Shown here: positions 50,978-63,720 of the stretch, piece by piece
Position numbering within the stretch: the stretch's first letter is position 1
How the letters are laid out: each line of letters opens with the position of its first letter
Assembly: GCF_020882245.1 (NCBI RefSeq)
Contig: NC_083597.1
Span: forward strand, 26,266,652 to 26,330,651
Origin: Rhopalosiphum padi
Taxonomy: Eukaryota > Arthropoda > Insecta > Hemiptera > Aphididae
Length of the DNA stretch: 64,000 nt
Direction: 5' to 3'
Translations under genes and position numbers: made by a program
The notes under the pieces: generated by a model
The model's input: only the letters and a program-made list of their open reading frames with translations
Told to the model about the DNA's origin: nothing
Database searches by the model: none

Positions 50978-51148
50978 CAGTGGCGGATCTAGGATTTTTT
51001 TTTTTAGGGGGGGAGGCAACATTATTCATATTACTATACATGATATCATATAATTTTTAAACACAATAATTAGGATTTGATTCTAAGCCTAACAATTATA
51101 ATATGAGGGGGTGGGCCGGGCCCCTCGCTCCCCTTGAATCCACCACTA
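50978..51148. mobile_element. hAT-like MITE with 8-bp target duplication
   Basis: A 171-bp element with ends CAGTGGCGGATCTAGG and (reverse complement of right) TAGTGGTGGATTCAAGG. The direct repeat ATTACAAC is found immediately outside both ends (50970-50977 and 51149-51156). An 8-bp duplication and CAGTGGCGGAT ends are hallmarks of hAT non-autonomous elements. The interior has G- and C-rich runs and no ORF. Confidence 0.85.
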
Positions 51149-53979
51149 ATTACAACCCTTATTGTTTAATGTTTATACAATGGGCATATATGATTTGTAA
51201 TATATTACTAGCCGTTGGTGATAGGTATAATCGTATTTAATATTATATAATGCAGTAAATGAAAGAAAGAAACAATGAAGAAATGTGATAAAATATGGTC
51301 AAGTAATATTTACAATAATTACTAACCGTTTACCTGCAGCTACCTTTTTGAATTAATTTTCGCGAACATTTTTAAATTGTTTAAATGGAAAGTATCTATA
51401 GGTTCATTTTCTGTTTCATAAACTGCGTCACTGCGACTCGGAGGAAGAGTGGTATTGAGATATTGTGATACACTATATCCTATACAGTTTTTATAGTTGG
51501 GTACCTACATAATTCTGAATTTGGATAAGTGCAAACGTATAGAAATATAATTAGCGATTTGTATAGTAATACTATTTTAGGGAGAAGGAAGGAATTTAAT
51601 GGACTTCTTCTCGATCTTTGAATTTGTCAAGTTTATCGAGATCAACCTACCCCAATTTCTTAGCTACCCCTCTTTTTTCTTTCTGAGATACCCTTGTAAA
51701 TTGTTACTACATCACGGTAATAGGAATTTAGTCAAATTATATAATAGGTAGTATAATATATATTTGTGGCCTCGCGGGTTATACAAATAAAAATAATAAA
51801 TATTTAATGAAGGAACTTACTATATACAATTTTGTTTTTTTTTGTTTTCTGCAAACAATTTTAGAAAAGACAAAAAGGAGTCTTGAACGATTTAAATTCA
51901 TGTCGTGATAGATCACAATGCTGTTGATCATGCCTATACATAAACTATATAATTGACTTATTAACTATAGTAAAGTTATTCCATAAAACTGTTAGAAAAC
52001 ACATGAAGTTGCAGACATGTCTATATATTGGTCCATTATTTTAAACATTTCACGATAGTAAAAAATATTGAATAATTGTTCGAATTCCTAAAACCGTAAC
52101 AGTTATACCTATGTATAGTCGTATAGATAGCAATGATAGCATATAATACATATGTATCTGCTAATACTTAAAACATTAAAACAGCAAATACTCAATAAAT
52201 ACGTTATAATATTAAACAATAAGAATTAAAATTAAAAACTTAAAAAGATAAGGTTAAATAAGCCTTATTGAAACTAACCTTAATAAGACTTCCCCTACTA
52301 TTACTGCATTATTGTTATAACCGAATTATTTAGTCACTGCAGACTAATATAGTGTATATTATATTCGTAATTCGTATAGCCCGTATAATAGGTATACAAT
52401 ATTAATTTAAACAGTGCATGCGTGCAGCAGTCGTAGTTGTATCAATAATACTACGACCCTTAAGTACGATGGTTATTCGAAAAAAAAATATAGAGGGAAC
52501 TTCGTCTGGCGCCAACGACCCGAGAAACCGCATCCTCTTTCCCATCGGACGTTGGCGGTGGTTCATTTTTCGGTTCACCACACTATACCACGATGACTTC
52601 ATGACATCGTGACATTACAATAATTGAATAATTCCGTATTATCGCTATAAGCTATATAATAAGTTACAATTTACAATAAGCATTAGCGAAATTGTTTTCT
52701 CTTCTTTTACGCGTCCATAAATACGTTGATCCGCCGAATAACGAAATAATAATAATAAATATAATTAAATGTCATTCTCCAATCTCCGCTGACCGAATTT
52801 TCATTATCTTAATATTTATATAAATATATAGGTACCTACTGCCGTTATTATCCAGTTTTATACTCTCTTGCTATAAATCTTTAATGATTCGTGTGTAGTT
52901 AGTTATATTATGACTCCGATATGGCGATATACATAAGACCGAATAGTTTATTTTGTCACGCCACCCACGAAATACAAATATAATAATATGTACCTATACT
53001 TATTACGGGCTGGCTTTTTATCAATTCTTCTTCTATGTTTTTATTAAATGACCGCGTTACTGTTAGTGAATTACAGTATTACACATACATTTATGTTTAG
53101 AATTGTATAGCCCTTGGTCCTTGAGTGACAAACTTGAGCCTCCCAATATAAAAAATAAACAGACATATTATTTATTTAATTTAAAATTATTCGCTTTGAC
53201 TACTCAGTCATTAGTACTCTATAGTCTACTACTAACTCATTACTCATTAGTCATTTCTTATTGACGTCAATATTGTTTACATTTGGTTACATTAGGTATA
53301 TTTAGACTCTTTATTGTTACACACAGTGTGCACGTATTAACAAAAATAATAATTTACAATATAAACGATATAATTTTTGTTTGGTATAAATATAGTTGAG
53401 CATCTTCTCAAAGCCTCAATTTGCATTTTTTTCAGAAATCTATAACACAATAAAAACGTGCGAAAAAAATCATTGGTTTTTGAATCAGGTACATATATTA
53501 TTAATAATATTATTTCCACTAAAAAAATTACGTTCTTAAAATGATGGAGTAAAAAATAATTATTAAGCTGGATTTGTTCTTTTTAGGCATTGACTCTTTA
53601 TTTAAATACTTTCGGCTAAAACAAAAATAAGATTTAGTTTTATTCGATTCGAGTGATTTTACAACATATTTTCCAAGCCAGTAAATAGGTATTTACCGTT
53701 CTTTTAAAATCCCCGCAACGAACAACTCATTTACTCATCTCTAAATTCGACCCTGATGAGTGATGGCCTGACTTCAGTAATCAATACGATGTGTCATAAA
53801 GATATGACAATTTTATTTTAAAAATACATTTGAATGAGTCAGATCATTGTATATTATACTCTGTATAATATAGTTCACGTCGTTCACGGTTTCATGCGTT
53901 CACACGACAGTACGACACAGTTTCCTGCTAAACTATATGATATTATTATTGTTATTCAAATTTTTCTACAGCGAGAACA

Positions 53980-54330
53980 CGGTACATCATTCTATGGTAC
54001 AACGGTACGCCCCACGTGCAGACAGATGGCGCTGGGCCATCGGACGTCTCGTCGCCGCCCACTGCCCGCGAGACGATCATCTGTTCGTGATTACTTATCT
54101 GACGCGAAATTCAGCCTTTTGTGTGTTGTCGTTTCGCGATAGGTATTGGGTATCGCTGCGCGCTGTCCGACTATTTTTTTTCGCTACAAACACACAAACA
54201 ACGAATAAACAATAAAAACATACAAGATCCTCTCCAATTGGGGTTGTTTTATTGTTTTCCAGCCATGGATGCTTCACCGTCTACCCCTAACCTATCGTGG
54301 CGAGGACCTATGTCGAAATGCTGGCGTTAG
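53980..54330 (+). promoter_or_regulatory. GC-richer island upstream of the TMCC gene, probable promoter/5' leader
   Basis: In a very AT-rich neighbourhood this stretch is distinctly richer in GC and CpG (for example around 54000-54080 and 54140-54170). It lies 0.5-0.9 kb upstream of the TMCC start codon. No TATA box or defined initiator could be assigned. Several short overlapping open frames on both strands show no recognisable protein, so I take it as promoter and leader, not as a gene. Confidence 0.35.
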
Positions 54331-54715
54331 TCTGGCAATTATAATATATATAGTCATGCAATCATGACGTCTGAGTGAGTAGAAAAACGTTCTCGTCCGT
54401 GTTCTGTCGGGCATTGCAATCCAAATGGCAATCTGTTTCGATCTGGTGACAGCAGCATTAGACGTCGCGGTTTTCTTTTTAAGGTCAACCGGTTGTTGAA
54501 ACAATTGATTAGTTTCGGTCCAACACTCTCTATTGATCTGAAAAGAAATCCGCGCGATCTGTCAAATTCACTGTAGCTCTGGGTACCATACCTGGTTTCG
54601 CATAATCTTTTGCACCTGTTGGCACTTGACATTGATTTAGTTTTGTAGGGATTCTTTGTTTTTATTGAATTCTCGAGGCAATAAAGCTCAAGGTTATTTC
54701 CTGCTTTTGTTACAG

Positions 54716-54749
54716 GATCCAGTTTGTACGTGGAAAAATTAAATTGCAT
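54716..54749 (+). other. Candidate 5' untranslated exon of the TMCC gene
   Basis: A 34-nt segment is bounded by a good acceptor (pyrimidine-rich, TGTTACAG) and a strong donor (GTAAGTG). It is followed after 61 nt by the acceptor of the exon carrying the start codon (exon from 54811). Introns as short as 56 nt occur in the same gene, so a 61-nt intron is credible. It has no coding constraint that I can see. It could also be unspliced leader. Confidence 0.4.
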
Positions 54750-54812
54750 GTAAGTGTTGGAATCATATTACTTAGGTACTTGAATAATTCATTTTTGTTA
54801 TCATTTTTAGAG

Positions 54813-54857
54813 ATGAGTACAGTGAAATACAATTTTTATGGATGCATTGACGCCTGA
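54813..54857 (+). other. Upstream ORF overlapping the TMCC start codon
   Basis: The leader of the first coding exon has an ATG at 54813 in another frame from the main ATG (54838). It reads 14 codons and stops at TGA 54855-54857, so it overlaps the main start. The main ATG has T at -3, a weak context. Such an overlapping uORF usually lowers translation of the main frame; whether it does so here is inference. Confidence 0.55.
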
Positions 54858-57800
54858 CATTAGAATATCAAAGTCTAGTCGGAGTTTTTCTTCTTTACAA
54901 AATCCAATGCCTAAAATGGCTAATAAACCATGGAATGCTGCTACGTATGTATTTACTACTTAAATTTATCTTAAAATACACAATTTAGTAATTTTATTGC
55001 TTGTTTTTATTATCAAATTGATACTAAATATATTTTTAAACATAAACAAACAAAACTTTTTATTGCTAAAAATCCCAAATCATATAGATACTAGTCTAAA
55101 TAAAAAAATTAAAAAAGTGATAAAATAATAAAGGACTTTAGCCAGTCCTAAAATAGTTAAATTTAAATTATAGATAACTAATTTATCTAATACTAAATAT
55201 TGTACAAAACATTTCAGCTGCCTTTTTATTAATGAAATAATTTCTTATCTGTTTGTTGTTCAATAAAAATTCCATTAGTATGATAACCATTATCCAGTAA
55301 CTTTGATCCCATGTTATCTTGTGCAATAGTTTTTTTAGATTACTATTCACGTTATTTACCTATTGTTAGTCAGTTGTAAACGTCTAGTGTTATTTCAACT
55401 GTTGAGCTGAATGTGTTAAGTGATTGTTTTACGATCAATAGTTTTGCACAAAATAATTATTACTTATAAATTAAAGTATAATATGATAATTACAATTTTA
55501 AATGGATCCTTAATATTCATTAAATTACCTTGGTTAAAATGAATATGTTAATTTAATTGTAATTGTTAAAAGTCTGCAGAGTAAACGAAATACAATATTG
55601 AAGTTAATTTATTTAAAATAATTTATATATGGTCTAAAAAATTATTCTGTGTCAAGTTTACATGATTAATTTGCATGGACTATGAACCTAGCTTTAACAT
55701 ATCTAGTTTTTATTTTATTAAATAAACAATAATAAATTACTATTTACTTTTTATATTTTATATAATATATAATATTTAAAATATACATATTTGTTTTTAA
55801 TATGTTAATAATTGCATTTTCAAAACAAATTAAAAACAGTTATTTTAAACCTATTTTTTAATTATAAAAATATATTATTTATTTTTTTTTTTTGTTCCTG
55901 CAAAATTCAAAACTATTTTTACTAAACTTAATAAATACTATTAATAAATTGTTATTTACATTTTTAATGAGATATCTTTATTATAAAGTACCTATAATTT
56001 GCAATAAACAAATATATTTCTATTATCTATAAATTTATAATCCCAGAAAAAAATGGTAGTATATATTTATAAATGTAACCACAACTTTTCAATTAGTTTT
56101 TCGGCTGATGAAATTGCTATGAGCCGATGTAAATCACCTGTGGGGTCATCGGGAAGTATTCGAGTGGTCCGTCATGAACGGGGAGGATCTGCAGATACTG
56201 GACTTATTAGACCTGATAATTTATCAAGTTATGCATCCAGTGAAGAACCCAACCCATCTGGTAACAACGAAGATGATGGTGTATGTAAAATTGATAAATA
56301 CTATTACTAGCTACTTATATAAAATTAAAAGAATGACATTTTTATATTTATAGGATTTATTTTATTCGTATGGTGGATACAATGGTGCTGAACTTGCTGA
56401 TGATTCCGATGGTACAAAGACCAGAGCAGCCATGGATCATGTCAGATCTAAAATTGTGCGTACCAAAGATTTGATACGAAGTGAACAAACTGCAAGAGAT
56501 GGTATAAAATTATTATAAAGATAAATAATTATTGTTGATGAATTTATATTTGAATAGCTCTTATCAATCAGACATTAAAGTTCAAAAATTATGATAAAAA
56601 AATGTTGTTTTACATGAGCATTTTCAAAACAATAATATATTTGTTTTATAATAATAACTAATTATATTTTAAACACATTTTCTTGTAGATAATGTCAATG
56701 AGTATTTAAAATTAGCATCAAATGCAGATAAACAACAACTGGCTCGTATTAAATCAATATTTGAAAAAAAAAATCAAAAATCTGCTGTTGGTATATCACA
56801 ATTACAAAAAAAACTTGAAGGTTACAATAAACGATTAAAAGACTTAGAAACACATGGGCTCACAACATCACATCATTTAAAACAACCAAAAGAGATGTTG
56901 AGAGATGTTGGACATGGTCTAAGGTAAATATTTTGCATAGGCTCTATGTATAATTTATAATATACATTTTTTTTTCTAGACATGTTGGCGGTAATATAAG
57001 AGATGGAATTTCTGGTTTATCTGGGTAAATATAAATTTTTTATTGAACTAATCATATCATAATTATTATTTTAATAATCATTTATAATTAACCCTTTTAA
57101 ATTATTTTTTAATACCATAATAAATTAGTTTTTTTAGTTTTTTATTCAATGTGTTATTAAATATGGAAATGGAATCCACTATTTTTTTGCTTAGGGGCCA
57201 ACACAATTCTAATATATAATCAAAATTTAAGCTAGATTACAAAACTGAGATAATAATGAAACGTTTATTTTAAACACATTTATTATAATTTAATATTAAC
57301 TATTTCATGATTCAATAATTGTTAGTTTATATTATTGAAAAAAATTATTTGTTTAAAAATTATTAGATAAGTAATTACTTATTAGTGTTGGTAATATTAA
57401 AATATTATATTTGAAGACAATTTTGAAATTTGTATACATTTTATTTCAATTCATAATCTAATATTACTATTCATATTTCATTCATAGTATTTTTCTTCAA
57501 TTATAATAGATAAAGTAATTTAGGATCTTGGCAATAAATACATTTTTCATATGATTAAAAAAAAATTATATTTCCAATCAATTATCAAAACCCTAATAAT
57601 TATTATGTTAATAATCTAAAATTAATTTAAAATATTTATTTTATAGTTTATATATATATAAATGTATATTAATCACCATCACAACTTACTAAAGTTATTT
57701 ATCGTTACATATGTACGGATTATAAATCAATTAAAGTATTTATTTTATTAAGGTCTGTAGATTAGTAAAACATTAAGTACATTAGAATACCAAGATAACC

Positions 57801-59739
57801 AACATATAACATATTTTAACTATAATTTATTTGTTGAATAAAAAATTATCTTTATTGATGGTTCTAAAGAATTAAAATTGCTCTATAATATTAAAATTTT
57901 AGTTAGATTAAAGACTTAGTCTTGTAAACATTAAAATTTTTTTTTTAAATTATTTATTTCTTATTAATTTTATTTTTGTATTTTAAATAAATAATATATT
58001 GTATGTATGATACATTTTAAATTGATAATTTTATTATTCTATGTATATTGTGTATGATTATCTTTTATAAACATTTAAATTCCTAATTTTTATTTTTTAT
58101 TTTAGTGTAATGGCTTGGACTTGTCTTATTTTATTTTTAAGTTTTAATTTAACATACATAAAAATGATTGTCATTGTCAAAATATAATATCAAATTAAAC
58201 ATAACAGATTCTAAAGCTGTACAGTTATCTTTCTAAAATAGCATGTTTCTGTTGTAAAATGGTTTTCCATGAATCTTAAATTTTTACTGGATTTTAAAAG
58301 ATTTCATTCAATTAAAATATAATTACCTATTATAAAATTAAAATTTGTAAAAAATTACAAAGCTATAATGCATACAAAGTATTTTTCTTAATTATTTACA
58401 GTTTTTATCATGCAATTTTTTACAAATATCAATAGTATATTGTATAATTTTAGGTAAAAGGGCTGTATAAAATAATAAAATATTTTTGATATTATAATGA
58501 TCATTTAGTCTTTAAGCAGCCAATCAATTCAAAATTATTTAATATTATCAAAATATTAATCTTTGGTTTTAATTGTTGTTATATTTATGATTTAGATCGG
58601 TTATGTCAAAACCACGAGAATTTGCTCATCTAATTCGTAATAAGTTTGGTAGTGCTGACAATATCAATTCAATATCAAGTAAATATTATATTTTTATTTT
58701 ATACAATTTTTGACTATAGGAATATTAAATTATAAATTATTTAATTAAGGATCCAGTGAAGCTGATCTAACTGAAGATAATAGTGATAAACAGAGTGGTC
58801 GTAACCATCATGGTAGTGCTACTTTGCCAGGCGGTGTTGGACTTCATGCATCAACTGCTGGTGCTGCTGCATCACGTAGCGAAGATGGTGCTTCAGAATG
58901 CAGGTAATTATATTGTTTTTAATGTTTATTCATTTGGATCACAATTAAAATAAATATAATATTTTTAGATATTTGTCTCATTTTAAAAATATTGGAGTAA
59001 TATTGATTGTATAACAATTGGTTATAAACTTATAAATATAATATTTAATTATTATCATGTACTGTTTTCTAGTTCTGTGACTAGCGAATCAATTCCACCA
59101 CGAACAGGTCCCGGGGCGCCTCCACCTCCTGCATCAGCAACTACTTCTTTGGAACCAGTTTGGGCTGAATTAGATCATTTACGCTCAAAAATGGATCACA
59201 TTAAACAGTTAGTATCCAAAGATATTGCATCTTTAAACCATTCCCTTCAGGAAGAACGATTTCGTACTGAGCGGCTTGAAGAGCAAATAAATGATCTTAC
59301 TGAGTTACATCAGAACGAAGTGGAAAATCTTAAACAAACCATCACAGATATGGAAGAAAAAGTGCAGTACCAGAGTGAAGAGAGACTTCGTGATATTCAT
59401 GAAATGCTTGAAGCATGTCAAACAAAAATGTCTAAAATGGAACATCAGCAAGCACAGCACCAACAATATGTCACATTAGAGGGATTAGATAATTCTAATG
59501 CTCGTGCGTTAGTGGTCAAATTAATAAACGTGTTACTTACTGTACTCCAAGTAGTGTTACTGCTAGTTGCCACATTTGCTGGTATTCTAATGCCATTTTT
59601 AAGAACGCGTTTAAGAATTATTACCACAACTGCTGTTGTTGCTGGTTTATTCATTGCAGTAAAACAATGGCCAGACAGTGTTAGCCTAAGTGATTACCTC
59701 ATTAAACATGGCAAACAAGCCCTGTTATCCGTTAAATAG
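54838..59739 (+). CDS. TMCC: TMCC-family transmembrane and coiled-coil protein (Dementin-like), 8 coding exons
   Basis: Coding exons 54838-54944, 56097-56280, 56354-56501, 56689-56923, 56980-57024, 58596-58678, 58750-58903 and 59073-59739 are in phase and total 1623 nt, 540 aa. The ATG is the first in frame after a TGA at -15. Order: Ser-rich N terminus; charged helical region about 120-225 (QKSAVGISQLQKKLE); the family hallmark KPREFAHLIRNKFGSADNI about 244-263; a Ser/Gly/Ala-rich linker; Pro-rich PGAPPPP near 332; coiled coil about 345-450; two closely spaced C-terminal membrane segments about 465-493 and 500-516; and a short tail. This is the TMCC1/2/3 and fly Dementin architecture. Family members sit in the ER membrane by their C-terminal hairpin; TMCC1 acts at ER-endosome contacts. 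That role is transferred from the family. Introns are short (as little as 56 nt) except one of about 1.57 kb after the 45-nt exon. Confidence 0.92.
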
Positions 59740-60291
59740 TTTCCTTTTTATTTTTTTTTCACAATGATATATACATCTATGTAAACTGGTGTGATAATTT
59801 TCTCAATTTAAGGCCAATTACCATGACAGTTTGTAAAATAATATTGTGACAGTATTAGAGAGAAAAACAATAATGAGCATATCATCTTTACATTGTAATA
59901 TTATTCTTTATAAACTAATAGACAATATAAATAGTATTTAACTTACTCTATCCTTCTCAACCTGCCATGACTATTGTTGTTATTAAAACCATAATTTAAA
60001 TTAATTTAATTTTTTTTTTTTATACATAAAATATATTATTTAACTTGTTTTATAATTGATTGGATTTGAGGGTTCAATGACACCCGCGGTGATAGTGAAG
60101 ACAACGAAATGGTAGCACTGAAATTTATTGTAAGTCATAATGATAATTTTTTATTATACCATATTTTTTTATTTACTTTTATATCTATTACATGTAATAT
60201 TATTTTGCTTGATCCTCCTCCCTTTCCCCACGAATTGATGTAATTTAGGAAGTCTTGTGATTTGTATTATTATTGATATTTGTGTATATAA

Positions 60292-60297
60292 AATAAA
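60292..60297 (+). terminator. Candidate poly(A) signal of the TMCC gene
   Basis: AATAAA lies about 550 nt downstream of the TMCC stop codon and is followed by a GT/T-rich stretch. Other A/T-rich variants occur nearby, so the exact site is uncertain. Confidence 0.35.
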
Positions 60298-60718
60298 TTG
60301 TGTATAATAATTATATATTTCATATTATATAGAGTATCTATGCCTTTTGCGATCTAAATTTTTAGTCATTTTTATTGTGTAACAAATAGTATTACAGCTA
60401 ATAAGTAAGTTATAATTTATACATTTTTTCAATATTTTTCAAACTTAATATTGAAATATTTATGTATATGCTATAAATATTTAAGTACTCACTACTTTGC
60501 TGTATTTAATTTAAAGTCTTAATTTGACTTTATAATATGTTATAATTTAATAGGCCATTTTTAAAAATTTGTTTTTATTTTTTTATCTAAAAATTTAATT
60601 TATTTTTTTTGTATTATAAATATAGTCATATTCTTTTATTTCTATAGCCCAGCTTACATAAATAATTTTAAAAGTTATAAAGTTTTTATAAAACTATAAA
60701 ATCTTCTAGATTTCTGTA

Positions 60719-60995
60719 CAGTAGAGTCTTGACAATCCGATATATATAGGGGGACCATTAATACTGCCAGAGCATTGTAAAAATAACAAATGTAATTTAT
60801 TTATTTTCATTAAAATTGAAAATTTAACTGGTAAAAATACCAACAATAATATCCGCAGACTAAATTATATCATATATCGACTTATTGACAAACGATACCT
60901 TAAAAAATAATTATAAAATTGAACCTGGCAGTCATTACAAATGCCGGATTACTGAGTAATGGTGTTTGATGAGAACATTTATCATGATTCTACTG
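60719..60995. mobile_element. Pogo/Tigger-like MITE downstream of the TMCC gene
   Basis: The left end is CAGTAGAGTCTTGACAATCCG; the right end, reverse complemented, starts CAGTAGAATCATGATAAATG. TA flanks both sides (60717-60718, 60996-60997), and ATCCGG-type words lie inside both ends. It has no coding capacity. Confidence 0.6.
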
Positions 60996-63369
60996 TATTT
61001 TACCTTTCGTTTAAATTAATTAAAATTTCTTTTGTTACTTCAATATTTTTTTTGATACAAATTGTAGTTTGGATAGTATAGGTATACTTAATATGATTCA
61101 ATATATTTTTTAATTTCATAATATGATTGAAAAATACTGGTTGATTTATTATTATTTCCATGAAATGTGTTAAAAATTTAAATATTTCTAAAAATTCAAC
61201 TGCATTTGTACAAATCATATCGCACATTTAAAGTTACCCTATAATATTGTATTATTTATCTGTTCTATATTTTTTGCTCATTTATCATATTATCCCCGTC
61301 CAATGCTTCTGTAAGTCTGAGATAGTATGTTTAGATTTGAGATAGCAACATTAATTTCTGTACTCCTAACAATATCTAGTGTTCTGTATTGACTTGAAAT
61401 TTATTCATTGTTGGCAAGTTCCTGTTTTTTTTTTTTAAGTTAAATTATTGACTTTCTGAGTTAACATTAATATGATATAATATAAATGTGATATTACCCA
61501 ATGAAAATTTGTTGTTAAATCCATTTAATATTTTTGGTTCAATTTTCAATGTTAATTTTATATATTCATTACAAATATGTAAACCAATGTTACTTGAAAT
61601 TATTACTGTATGATCTGATAACTAAATGTCTAACTGATGTATATATTAAACATTTTCAGTTTGAAAAGTTGATTGTTTGATTGTTTGATTATTTATTTTT
61701 GTTTTTATCTTTTATTGTACCTATATCTTTCTAAGTATGCACTTAACAACTCATAAACCTTTAGGTTATAATCATAAAATATTTTCCACGTAAATTTCAG
61801 TGCCATGCAAGTTTTATTTTTTTATTTTTATAGTTTATTTGTATGATTATTATGGTATGTCAAAATCAAACAATGTAAATTTTTATAATTTCTGGGCTAC
61901 CATACATTAACTTGATATGTATTAAAATGAATTATAATATACCTAGTGTCAATTTTAAATGGATTTAGGAACTCCTGAATATTCATTTTAGACTTATAAT
62001 TTTTAGCTACCTACTTATCAGTTATAAAAAATGCTATTTCGTGAATTTTAAAGTATCTTATACTATAATGTTGGAATAGACATTTAATTAATATAATATT
62101 AAAATAGCTAATAAACAAAAATATAATGTTACTATAATTGTTACGTGTACTATGTATTGTACGTATAATGTATCATGTTATTCACTTACAAGGATGGAGG
62201 TTATTAAAACAATATGTTTTATGTGTCATACTTATAAAAATTTATCTATTTTATTAGGTAGGTACTTCAAAAAATATATCAACTAACCTAACGGAAATTG
62301 ACTCTTCTCGACTGTGCCACATTGCCATTAATCATTGTAATATTATAGTATAGTAAATTTGTAATTGCGTATTAATTATTATATTATGTTATCTTTAGGT
62401 TATATTAATATATTATACTATAGAATATAGATTACCTATACCTACCTTTATTATAATTTATAATAGTCGGTTATTAATAGCGATGTGCTGATAGATATTG
62501 CGTGGTACACTAATAATAATCGATGTGAAGATAATATTATAATATTATATTCATATAGCGCGTTAGTAATTATTATAGTAGGTACTTATAGCTCACCACA
62601 ACTTAATTTTTCGATAGTGTTTTATATTTTGAATTAATTTTTAAACTATTATTTGCTCGTTTCGATTTAAATCATTAAATCCATAGAGACATGATGTTAT
62701 AAAAATACGTTTTAATAGCTGATTTTTTTAGGAGGATACATATTTTTGCAAGTCTCTGGATCATTAAATTTTGTTTATACTTAATGCTTAATGCATATAA
62801 ATATATAATATAGTAATATAGACAATATAGTATAGAATCATATCTAATACACCTCTGGTTAATCCTAATCAATTCGTGCTTCCATTAAACAGGTCTCAAA
62901 ATTATTTGTAATACGTAGTTATAAATTATAATAATATGGTACCTACATATATATTATGCACATTTTAAAAATATTTAATATTAATAATCATTAAACTATA
63001 CACCTATCTTATCAAATATGCGTTTTAAACTTGTCTACAGTTCATAGGTTATTGGGTTATAACTTATAAGTGTTATACTTATAACGTAGGTATAACTAAT
63101 AGGTAGGTAGTTATATCTTATGTAGTCATTATAGTGAGTAATTTCCATTTTTTAGAAACATAATCAATTAATTAGAACTAATACCAAATATAATATTATG
63201 TACATTTCTATTGAACAAATTTCTCTGTAATAATAATTTTTCATTGCCGATAGGTATCTATGGAAGTTGTTTCGTTGTACTTCATTTGTCATGACTGCAT
63301 TCTGCAAGTGCCACGTAGTATAAAGGAGCTAAATAAGTATTTTATTTGACGTAATTATATTTATGTTTG

Positions 63370-63720
63370 CCAATAGTTTGAGACATTTGAGGAATGCACG
63401 CACCTCACAGGTGTTCTTGGGTTATGTCACGACCTCAGGCAAGGCTGATGTAAATGACGTCATAATTACATGTAGATCAGGTGGGCGAGCCATCGTCCAG
63501 TCGGGCGCCAACCGCGTGGTGTGCGATTAAACAATTATTGTTGTTAAATTTGTTGTGTGTGTTTTTTATTGAAAAAAAGAAACAACAACGTAATTTATAC
63601 GATAAATAAAATATAAATAACTAAACCGGTTTTAATTTAAAAAATAATATCTTAACGTCGACCCGATCGAAACATTGTGTGTGCGAAAAAACGACCGCGT
63701 GAGAGTGAGAAAGAGAAAAA
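63370..63720 (+). promoter_or_regulatory. Possible promoter or first exon of a gene beyond the right edge
   Basis: A composition shift to higher GC, with a perfect CRE/ATF palindrome TGACGTCA at 63455-63462 and CpG-containing patches at 63480-63525 and 63655-63705. No coding exon was found. The strand is a guess. Confidence 0.3.

Larger units (their letters stand above)
41356..53979. other. Gene-free region between the RNF17-like and TMCC genes
   Basis: About 12.6 kb between two head-to-head genes. It contains the hAT-like MITE, the GACTTTT element and tandem repeats. TTTAGATTCTG-type words in opposite orientation near 42.06 kb and 47.86 kb resemble a dispersed aphid repeat. A GC-richer patch at 52.4-52.6 kb has overlapping short frames but no recognised protein. 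Confidence 0.55.
59740..63369. other. 3' UTR of TMCC and intergenic DNA
   Basis: AT-rich sequence with the TMCC 3' UTR at its left and a pogo-like MITE at 60719-60995. No other gene seen. Confidence 0.55.

Noticed and set aside
54253..54323. Short ORF MDASPSTPNLSWRG after a TTTTCCAG as an alternative TMCC first exon
   Set aside because: A possible GTTAGT donor leaves phase 1, but the next coding exon needs phase 2, and reading on hits stops. It may be leader sequence.
59445..59654. 69-aa minus-strand frame
   Set aside because: Antisense to the TMCC coiled-coil and membrane-segment exon.
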